A stretch of DNA of 64,000 nt, from the NCBI GenBank assembly GCA_903813345.2, contig CAIIXF020000001.1:6141098-6205097 (forward strand), read 5' to 3'. The translations under genes were made by a program, and so were the position numbers. Under the pieces are notes generated by a model. That model saw nothing but the letters and a program-made list of their open reading frames with translations, made no database searches and was not told where the DNA came from. This stretch comes from Owenia fusiformis. Its lineage: Eukaryota > Annelida > Polychaeta > Sabellida > Oweniidae. Below are positions 50,101 to 62,100 of the stretch, one piece after another (the stretch's first letter is position 1; the number at the start of each line of letters is the position of its first letter).

Positions 50101-53100
50101 ATTGAATGCTAATTCAAAATCAATGTTAATCATATCAGGTAAGATACGCAAGGCAATACTGAAGCATTTACATGTTATTAGAGAATAGACTAGAACGATC
50201 AACTTGGTTTTCAAGGTTTTGTTATTCATAACATTGTGATTTTGTCCGTTTATAATGGAATTCATCCATAATAACTGACACAATGTAACAAATAAACCAT
50301 AACATTTCTTGAATGTTGAACGATTAATCGCAAGCTTTAAATTTAAGATAATTTGCAGCTTAGAGTTAGCCAATGTTTCAGCAAGTATTATTTTTTCTAC
50401 ATTGTTTCACATTTCATCCACAGACCAAAGGTAGTTCATGTTATCCGTTGTCATTCCATGTAATAAGAATGTCGATAAATAAAACCTAGTTCCTAATTTT
50501 CATTCGGAAGATTATTGTTAGAGGGAGTGAAATTTGAAAAATAATATGAAAAGCACAAGGTACAAAGTTCCATTCCCAATTCTTATTGTTATATTATAAT
50601 GCCGTGTTTTCATATCTAAAGCTGTGATGAAGTAAAATATGTTAAAGCGAAACGACGTTTAGGCAATCCGTGCTTAGATGTAGAAATAGTTACAGGTGGG
50701 TATCCGCCCCAGAACTTGAACTAAAATTAAATAAACACAAACGATCATACTAAGATGACAGTTTATTCATAAAACATTGTGTAAATTTGCAGTATATTTT
50801 AATCTAACATATTATATATGCGTGTATATTAGCTATGTTTTATAAATCACTGTCTTACCCATCCAGCTTTCTCGCGGGCTTCCTTTTCCTAAAAGGAGAG
50901 AAATATTGCATTGATCCCTTCACATGGAAATTGGACCAGACAATGCAGAAATTATATAAGACTTACTGCAGACATTGACAAAAGATTATAAACAAGAATA
51001 AACAACTACATTCCACACTACGTTAACATAAAAGACTGAGTAGCAACAATGAATGTTGAAACTTGAAAAACATATTTTCACATGATTAAAAAGTATGTAC
51101 GACTCCAAATATCCAACAACCCCATTCAAATAGTATTAGTATAACAACTACATGTAATTAATGAAGAAGGGTGAATACTCTAACCATCTGCTTACCTTTT
51201 CTGTCTCTTCCTTGTTTTCCTGGAAGATTAAATCAGTGTTTACACATATTAAATTTATATAATGGATGTAATGTCGCAGTTGTTGCAAACAAGGACAATA
51301 ATGTTACACATTTTTGCATTTTATAGGTAGGTGTAGGTCGTGTGCATATTGCATTTTTAGGTTATACAAGAATCCATTTTAGAATACATTGACATTAGAA
51401 ACATTATCAATCACGCTGACATACACTCTTCTCCAACGTGAACCCCCCCCCCCCCCCCCCATTGCATTAGTTAAAACCTAATTATATTTAGACTCCAGAT
51501 TGAAAATCTGGAGTCTATTGCTTTTGCCAGTTTTCTTATTCTTTCTTTCTTTCTTTCTGAACACTTTTTCTCAGCAACTAGAAGAACTTACACTCCCCTC
51601 CATAAGTTTGGCAACCTTTTTTCTCCATTGAACTACGTGTTAAAGCCTCTTTACGTTTGAATTTTTATTTACTTAACCGGCGATGAAATAACTTATAATA
51701 TTAATGAAGACGTAACTTGACTTTATTTCCAATACCTCCAAATTTTCTCAATTTTTTTCCTCAATTACAATAGGTCGAAAATTGATGATAAATTTGATGA
51801 ATTTTTGAAAATCGTCATTCCCATGTAATCCAATGGGAAATGGAGGGTTCGGGGCAAATCAGAAATCAGAATATCTTTTCAGTAAAAGATTCAGCAAAAA
51901 ATATTTTCATATAGAAAATTGAATTGTCTAACTTTTTTGAACACTAAGTGTTTAGTTTATTTGATGAATATTAAAGTTACAGCGCTCAAAGTCATTTTTG
52001 AAAAGAATTTTTCGCCTCCTGTGTTATTTCAATGGGAGAGGTTTTTTGAAAAACAATTTTGACTTTAAAGCCCTATAACTTTGTTGAACCTGAAGAAACA
52101 TATCAATTTTTTGTTAAATAAAGTTAGCAAATTCAATTACCTGCCTGACTCGTATTTTTTGCAAGGACTCGAATGGATGGATATTCTGTCATATGACTTG
52201 CGGCAAACCTACCATTTCCCATTGGTTAACATGGAAATGTCGATTTTCAAAAATTCATCAAATTCATCATCAATTTTCGACCTACTGTAATTGATGAAAA
52301 AAATTGAGAAAATTTGGAGGTATTGGAATTAAAGTCAAATTACGTTTCCATCAATAGTATAAGTATTTTCATCGCAGGTTAAGTAAATAAAAATTCAAAG
52401 GTAAAGAGGCTTTAACACGTAGTTCAATGGGGAAAAAAGGTTGCCAAACTTATGGAGGGGAGTGTACTTTAACCTACTTACATGGCTAGCATAACCCATC
52501 AACCTAGTTTCTGGGAAATTAGGTCAAATTTGTATCTAGGTCAAAGGTCAAGAACTAGCTCAAATTTAGGTCAAATCAACATTCTGTCAATTATCTTCGT
52601 TGTTGTTTGTCGTTACTCCTTCATCTTTATTTCATAAGCTATATGACTCTTTAGTCCAGCCTATACTAAACTATGGTTCATCTATATTTGGCCTCAACCA
52701 ACATCAATGCCTGAACAATGTTCAAAATAAAGCTGGCAAGTTCTTTCTAGGTGTAAACAAACGCACTAGTAATGAGGCTGTTAGAGGAGATCTCGGATGG
52801 GACACTCCACATTTAAAACAAAAGGTGGAATGTGCTAGGTTGTTCATTAAACTGAAGTCCATGAATCAGAATAGGCTGAATTTTAAAATACATGAATGGT
52901 CCATTAAACGGAAAAGCAGTTGGGACTTTAAAGTTAATTCAATGTTAAATACATGTAATATAAATTTCACTGGTCATACCAAGGACATTTTAAAACAGTT
53001 TACTAACTCTCTTCGTAATTCTGATAAATTTATCCATAACATATGGGATGATAGAAATAATGAGATTAATGGCAATAAATTGAGGCAATATAGACTGTAC

Positions 53101-56100
53101 AAATATGGTGTTTGCAAGTAAGGGTATTTGGCCCTACCAAAGCATCACCGTAGGTCACTTGCGAGATTCAGAACTGGTACTTTGGCCTTAGCAATTGAAG
53201 CAGGGCGCTACACAGGTATACCATTACACGAAAGGAAATGCTTATTGTGTGACATGGATTGTGTAGAAGATGAAAAGCATTTCTTATTAGAATGTAGCCA
53301 TTATGATGATCTAAGATGTGATTTTTATGAAAATGTTAAACAGAAATTGCCTTATTTAGATGTAACATCAGTCAATTCTACACTTCTTTTTGTCTCCATA
53401 ATGAATTGTACTTCACTCCACAATTTGTTTCCCTTGACATCAGTGTATAAAATTTGCACCAGACACAAAGATCACTTTTTTATAAAGAAAAATTGTAAGA
53501 AATTCAGCCATCTTGAATCTCTTCTTGAGTTAAGCCCATTTGTCCCCTAGCAACAACATATAAAATTTGAATCAAATCTGTCAACTAGCATTTGACAATG
53601 GCGGTCATTTTGAATTGAGAAGCCATATGGAAAATTCTTGCTCGAGCAGAGGTCCTTTATCCAAAAGGCATAAGCCTATTAACTCAGTCAACGACAATTG
53701 AGTTATCGACTAGACAGTTAGCACAAATGTATTTTTGTTCTGACCCATTTATATCAATGGCAACCACCTGTCATTTGTTACAGTCACCGATCGCCAAATA
53801 CCACCCACAAACGTTTGGAGACTGCAACAACATGTTACCACTTGTGGTGGTGACATAAAAAATGTCAAACCTTTTTCGAATGAGAATGTATAACGGTTCA
53901 GTACGTTTAAGACATAACATTCGAGGGGGATGAGTGCATGTCACAGGCTGTAATGATTTGATGTGAATATTGGAGAGAAGGAGCAAAGTTTATAAATGTA
54001 ATAATTGCGAGAGAAAAGTATATCTAATGAATTGTGATCATCATATTCCTTACCTCTTTGTCTTCTTTCTTATCCTCGCTGGATCCCTACAAAATATAAA
54101 TCAGACGGCTCTCGATAAGGAATTTTACATCATTTGCAAAGGACCGGGTATACAATGGCAAATGATTTTGGACAGTCATATATTTCACCATGAGTACTTT
54201 CCGGCCATAACACAGTGGTTTTTATTAAAACAATATGTTTTCTTTCAAGTGAAGTCCACGTGATAATAAAAGAGAGAGTACTCATGGTGAAAGATATGAC
54301 CGACGTCTAAAATCACTTGCCATATACCTGAACCACTAAATTAATATTGCTATTTTCCTAAATTGTAAAATGATCTTTAATCTTTCAAGTTTTATATTAC
54401 TGCATTAGGAGTCTTTCTATGGATTGATAATATATCGCATATGTGCTCTGTTTGTATTGTATTACATTGACCACAACAATGTACAATGTATTATGAATAA
54501 TTTGTAAATAACATGGAGAACAATCTAAATAGAATGAACTGAGAATACTAGATGAAGAGAATTATGAGAAGAAGACGTCTGTCACATAATATAGATAATT
54601 AATCAACAGATACAAGAATATCAGTATAATATAATCAGTGATACATTAAGACAGAAATTATATCATAAAGACTAATTAAAGAAGCGTTACATGAAATGAA
54701 GGCCAAAAGAAAACATAACAGAAGACAATATATGACACTGTATAAACTAATCACAGCTAATATAATCGTAATATCATAAAGTATACTCTAGTTGTGTTAG
54801 ACAACGTTAGACATGTAAACAAACATGTCCCATTAAGTTACATTATCATGTTAAGGCATGCCAATAATATGTTTGTCACGTGACGTTCACACGTTGACTT
54901 ACCCATGGATCTTCGTCGTCTGAATCTTCCTACAAAGGTCAAACTTAAAATTAAATTATCTCCTACTGGAAAATAAGAATTGAGTTAATGATCAATTATA
55001 TTTCACTTTGAGATGTGATTTGACAGGATTTGTATAATCTATCGGAGCATGCGATAAGCACAAAAATGTAAATACAAAGCAGTAATCACTTCATTTTATA
55101 TGAATTCATGATTAAGTAAGGAAAACAAAACTAGAGGTTTTACCCATTCAGCTTTCTTCTTTTTGAATACTGCCTTTTCAGGTTCCTTTGGCTGAAACAA
55201 AATCAGTTGCGAGAAGATAGAAAATGGATCACTGGTGTGATAAATACTGATGGCAATGATATATGTTAGAATGATGCCCGTTTCAGTATTATCAAATCAT
55301 ATAATATACAATAAATGGTTATGTATGATTACAGTCATCATATCCTTATATTACCTTTTCTTCCTCTTTTTCTTCTTCATCAGATTCCTCCTGTAAACGA
55401 AATACACAACGAGGTTAAATCGACTCGGAGACTGGGGGTTGTTTTGTTTTATTTCATGTGCATCTTATTTCTGATATATTTTCCGAATTGAAATATAATT
55501 GAATTGTTTCGTCTATTATACGTATTTAAATACATGTATTATTTCTTAGTTTCTAGCTTACCCAATCAGCTTTCTTCTTTTTAAAAACTGCCTTTTCAGG
55601 TTCCTTTGGCTGAAATAAAGTCAACGTTTCTTTTGAAATTATGTAATTTGCATATGAAATTTTCTCAGGAAGATTTTAAGATATATATGTTTTAAGAGTT
55701 TACAATCAATTGTATATATTTATAAAACATATAATTCACTCTCTTCAATAGATTTTCAAATTAATACCTTTTCTTCCTTCTGTTCTTCATCAGAATCCTC
55801 CTGCAAGGCCAAAATTGATAATAAATTAGTTTGTGTTTTTTAAACAATTTATCAACAGATTTTATTTTCATTAATAAACATAAGTACGTGATGGATCCGG
55901 TTACCAGTTGTATTATTATGTGTCATTTAGCCAATGTTCTTGTATGACATTTGTGTGTAGGCTTTGTGTTAAATTTTTTCATACACATAACATCTAGGGT
56001 AAATGTGCTTGTTAACGAATTGCATGTCATGATAGGAGAATATTGCATTTGACCAATTTGCTTTGAACTAATATTCAAAATCAAATCCAAATGAGAGCAA

Positions 56101-59100
56101 ATTACATGGAACTTATAATTGATAAAATGCATTAGTTATATAAGCGATCTGCCCGACCAGTTGACTATAAGAAAAAAATAGTACATACCCATTCCTTTTT
56201 ACGGCGAAATGTAGGCTTGGGTGGTTCCTGGGGAAGATGATAGAAAGACAGGGTAATGTAATGATTGCAGGAGATTTGAATTCTTTTTCTTTCACAAGTT
56301 CATTCTTTTGGCAGATAAAAGTATGAAATGTGAAAGTGAATCCAAATACATGGTGAACAAACACTACAAGTACTGTAACACTGGCGGATCCCATGCCACC
56401 CCCCCCCCCCCCCTCTACAAATTCTTAAGGCCCCAAAATATTTTGTAGAGCCTCAAAAATGGGCCTTTTTGGCATAACTTGGCCTTTTTCAAAAATGGAC
56501 CTTAAATTTTCAAAATTAATCTATTTTTCAAGATTTGATGTGTCCCCCCTCCTTCCTAGTTTCTGGACTCGCCGGTGTGTAAGGTATAATTACTATTGAT
56601 GATTAGCTAAGCATACATGGTCAGGGAATGAGAAGCCAGCAAAGAATTTTTTCTAAGGATATTTTCAAAAGAACTTAATGGCAACTAAGATATTCGTATT
56701 TTGTCAAGGTTTTGAATCCTGGTAGGATATATACCTTCTTTTCCTCCACTTCCTCCTTCTTCTCATCCTTCACTTCTTCTTTTCCCTGCGTATAAATATT
56801 ATATAATTTCAAGTGATGGTAATAAACAAGGTTCAGTATATGCAGAGATCCATATGGATTCCTCTGTACAGGATCGGCGGGGACATGATTTTAGTTGTGG
56901 CTATATTTTCCATGTTAAATTATTTCAAACGTTTTTACATTTCTGTTTCAGCCTTGGCTTTGTTTTATAATGGGGTTAGATGTTCAAATGACTGTTTATT
57001 ATTTCGCTTTGGATTATTCATTTCATATTCTTATACATAGGTATATATAAAACGCAACCTTTTAAAAATTGGTTTGACTTTTTAAATTTTTGATCCAAAA
57101 TCATAATTTGCATACCAAAATAAAAGTTTAATCTACGGTATAAAATTGCTAGCCCTGCCCTATGAATTGTACACTTTTACTTGAATAAAATATGTTACCA
57201 GAGTCTCACCTTAACATGTGTTGTGCCATGAACAAATAAACATAATATGCATAGTGCAGCTGAACGGATAAGGCCTGATGAGCACCCAGCTAATTAATAG
57301 TCCTGGTGCAAACCCCAGTGATTATAGGATATGGAAAGGTCTCCAAGAGATGGTATAAAGGCACACAATCTCAAAGATTGCTGAAGCTGGCAATCTTAAT
57401 TGCTAAAGCTGGCAATTAAGACAAGTTGGATGAAACTAGTCAAGATTTCACAGATACTGCCATATTAGCGTGGCGCGACTAAGGCTATCATCAAAGAAGT
57501 TGGAGGGCCAATTTAACTCCCTTTTGAGGACGATTACAATCCAAGTTGAAGGACATGTTATATTATTTTATTACCAAGGGCCTATAAACACTTTATATTG
57601 TTTTTTTAAAGTAGCGTTTTTCTGGCCCACCCTGTAGTTAATGTGTTTGAAGTATTCTAGTATTGCCCTTTACCTCCTCTGTTTCCTTCTTTGCCTCCTC
57701 TTCATCTACCTCTTCCTTTTCTTCCTGCAAAAGTAGGTCATTTCCATTTTGCAGTATCTTCATTTAATAAGAGCATTGGCCGTGGAAGTTGAATGCCATT
57801 CTATTAGCATCATTTTTGCAAAGAACAGTGAACATTAAGTTCAAACTGGCCAACTCCAAAATGACCTAAATCTTTTAAGTGTATGGTCTAGAACCTGGCA
57901 ATTGAAATTTAAAGCATCTAGCTAAAAGTGTTCATTTAGTTTTTCGCTCAAACCGACAAAAAAATATTCAAATGTCTCGGCTTTACTTTGATGGCGAAAT
58001 GATCCCCCAAAAGCAATCACACAAGCACCTGGGTTTCATCTTAGATGAGAATTTGACTTTTAATGACCATATAAACTATCTGTCTAATAAAGTTCAAAAA
58101 CTGTTAAATCCTTTGAAACTCATATCAAACAAAATACAGTCGCACCATCTTGAAATAATGTATAATTCATATTTGGAGTCTCATTTTGACTATTGTAGCT
58201 CCATTTACGGATCGTCATCCTTGGCGGCCTTATCAAAGCTTGATAAAATCCACTTCCAAGCTGCTGTTATATGTACTGGGGTACTGCATGGCTCTAACAC
58301 CTCAAAAACTTTAAAATGTTTACAGTGGAAACCGCTTACTGACAAAAGACACGAAAAAATCTAAGACTGATGTTCAAAATTGTAAGAAAGGAAGTGCCTT
58401 ATTATGTCCATAGTCTTTTTGACCAACATCGCAACCAAGCAACTAGAATTTTAAGACACTCCTTACCCTTTTCCTGCCCAAGAAATATTTCAATGAGACT
58501 CTCCAAACCACCAGTTTTAAAACTTATAAATGCTTCGAACCAGCTAAGCCAGACTTTTCGTGAAATTCAAACCATTTCTAGATTCAAAAGCTCTATTAAA
58601 TAGATATTTATCCCTATTTCAAACTTCATACCAACTACAAAACTAAATTAAGTAGAACCAACGAAAAACTGCTAAATAGGCTTCGAGTTGATTTTGCCCT
58701 TAAAGAGCATTTCTTTATTCATAATTTTACTGGAATAATTGACAACAAATGCCTCTGTGGCTCTACTGAAGACACAAAGCATTTCATTCTAATCTGCCCT
58801 CGCCATACCTATGAACGTAGACTAAATGATGACTGCACTTCGTGAACAAAATGTATTGTTTGATACTGAACTTATTTCTAGTAAGACAGAACAGGTCAAA
58901 TACTTAATTTATGAAAATGAACTCACTATTGATTCTCAGAAAATCCTGATAGATATAGTGATGCAATTTGTACAGCCCTGTTATAAGTTTCCAACAAATT
59001 AATGTTATTATCATTTGTATCTTGTGACAACCCCCCTCCCTCCCAACCTCTCACATTACCAATAACCATCTATGATTACTGTAATTAATCCTCTATTGTA

Positions 59101-62100
59101 ATTTAAACTACCTAGAATGCCTATGGCGATTGGTAGTAGATATTTTGTGTATTTTCTGATTATGAAATAAATAAATAATATGTTTAAAAAACTTTAAGTA
59201 CAAGTAGATGCAAGGTATTAAAGTATTCTAGATCTTGAGACCCTGTGACAGAGGGTACGTTTTAAGAAGACATACGACTAGTAGCATGCAAAAGCCATCG
59301 AAACCTTTTAATTATAAAAGCAAATTGGCTTAATCTCTATCATAATATTACTTCATGTTCGATGATCATGTCTAACGTTATCTTTATGCTCCAGCGATAG
59401 TCTAACTGTCCTTACCTTTTCCTCATCCTCTTTTTCTTCTCCATCAACTGCGTCCTGTAACAACAAGACAAAAATGTACTTTAATGTACAGTATGACCAG
59501 CTAAAGATGTCATTCAATGAATGCTTCCTCGTACAAACTTAGTTAACACAAAATGAAAGTCCACTTGTCCACGTGATATACGAATACGTATGAGATTCAT
59601 TTTCCATGAGTATTTAAGTCATATGTTATATCTAATTCAGTACTGTTCATCATTATTGAAATTTGAAAGTATCAGAATGTTTATAATTATCTTTCTAACA
59701 ACTCAAAGCCAAAAATAGTCTTCCACATATCCTATACAGGTACAGATTTTAAGACTTTTGGGCAGTTAATTATGTAATGATCGAGACTCTAATCTAAACA
59801 GCTAAGGAGACAAGACACATACAACACTGACGGATCAAGCCCCTCCCCTTGGTGGGCCCAAAAAATGTTAGGGCCCCAGAAATATTTGGGACCAAATAAA
59901 ATTGTAGGGCCTCAAAAAAGGGCCTTTTTGGTCATCATTTTTTCCTGACTCAAAATCTGTCCCCCCCCCTCCCCTCCCTCTTGTTGGCTTTTTGGATCCG
60001 CCAGTGTATTGCAAAAACAGCAATTGAAATACATGCATCACACAATTATCTTCTACCTTTTCCTCCCCATCTTCTTCCTTTTCCTCCTTTGCCTTAAACA
60101 CAATTTGTATTATATAAATAACGTTTGACAAAATGATTATGCATAACAAGCGTAATATTAATTAGTTTCTTTTTTCTGTCATCCATGTAAATAAGATATG
60201 ATGACAAGTATGGTTATGTCGCATTGACATTGGCACTGATTGCTGGGGGCAATTTACATACTGTATAATTGCAAATTGCCATTTACCAGTTTAAATAAAC
60301 ATTTTCTTGATAGTTGCATCAGCTGGTGGGTGAATTGTTAGTGTCTATTACCTGCTCGTGAGTTGATTTCTGAATTAGCCCCGAATCATGATATTATTCC
60401 TATAGTCACTTTCGATGATACAATTAATGCGTATGGTTATATCACGAGAAGGTCAACAAAATATATTCATTTACCTATTCGTTCATAGTCAACATTAGTC
60501 TTGAAAAAGCTTGATGGGAATTTCTAGTAATTGGAGCTTGTTAATCCCAAGCAAAGAAGTATTTTTTCAAGTTTTGACACTTGGGGGAAGGTTGGCACCA
60601 AAGTTTATTGATGGGTCAAGTTATATTTCTTAATGCTATATAGGGCCAGGATTACAGAGAAAGACTTTTTAATCACTGTTCCACAGCAGGAGGACTCTAA
60701 CAGCAGTTAGCGTCATTCAAGATGGTTGCCGAAATTCTTTTAGTTTTCGATAAACCTCCGACTTCAGTTAAACCAAGCTGAATCTGGATTCCAAAAGTTT
60801 CGCCATGCAAACTACTAAAGTTATGATTTTAAACAATCACAAATAAAGGCTCAAACACCCGCAATATTGGAGAATTTTAAAGAATGACTCTAACTGAAAT
60901 TGGTAATGACGTAGGAATGACGCTTACTAAAATGGGGAATGAAGCTAGCTCTATGGGATGAATCATGAAAGCCCATGGATGAATACATGCAATCTCCATT
61001 CAGTTATATTCATCAATGGAGAATATCATGTTTGCGTTAGCGGCATCATCAACTTCAGTTAGAGTCATTCTAAGTGAAGCCGTTTTCTTTAAAATTTTCC
61101 AATATCGCGGGCGTTTGAACCTTTATTTGTGGTTGTTTACAATCTGAGCTTTATTATTAAATATTAAATCCAGATTCAGTTTTGAATATATTTCTATCTA
61201 AGAGGCTTACATGTTTGTAAACTGTGGTATTTTGGCAACTCAAGATTTTAAAATAGACTAGGAGAAGTGGACAGATTCATAGTCAGATGCGATTTGTAGC
61301 ATTACCTACTATTATGGGTGACGTCTGTGCTATAAAGTAGGTCATTGCTCAAAAAGACGTAAAAAAATTTAAGGTGATATAATTCAGTCTATTGACAGAC
61401 GGGATATATCTTATTCCTGAAAATTACTTGTTTAAAAAAGGACTTTTGGTATTCTAAAATCTCATTTGTTGAGTGTGCCCAGCTTTACAATAAAAAGATT
61501 AGATCGGAGACTCGGAGGTAGATATACAAAAGTCTGGCATGTGGATGATAATTAGTAGATATAAAATGACAATGTCGTTTTTGTAGTATGCAAGATTATA
61601 GCATCTTGGATTTCTAAGGTATGATTTTCCAAGGTTTGTTTTCATGATTGAAAATCAAACTGGGAAACGAGTATGAGATTATAGAGCTTATACAGCTGTA
61701 AGCATGTTTTAAAAGCCGTGCATTTTGCTTACCTCTTCTGCTGGTGGTTCTGGTTCTGGTACTCTGTGAAAGACAGCTTCTTCTTCTGGAATAGGTAACT
61801 TCAGGAATTTATATAGATGTTGGGTTTCCACCGCTTCAAAGAAGGCTTCGAAATTCTGAAAACATGTTTAAAAATGAATGATAGCATATATCAAGTGTCC
61901 CAAATATGAATCACTTTTTAACAAGTGGTTCATCAAAACCATTGAAAATTTGCCTAGGGGTATTTCCAATAAATCGGAGTAGTCAATTGCTGAGAAAACA
62001 CTTGTCAAAAAGCAATTCATTTTTAGGACACCCGATATAAACCGTAGACGAGTAGCATTAAAGGAGCGTATTTCATTCGAAATGAGCTATAACCTGAAAT

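Noticed and set aside
52081-52290. 69-codon plus-strand frame within the Tc1-like MITE
   Set aside because: It reads along the non-coding foldback arm; the equivalent frame is not conserved in the copy at 972-1847.
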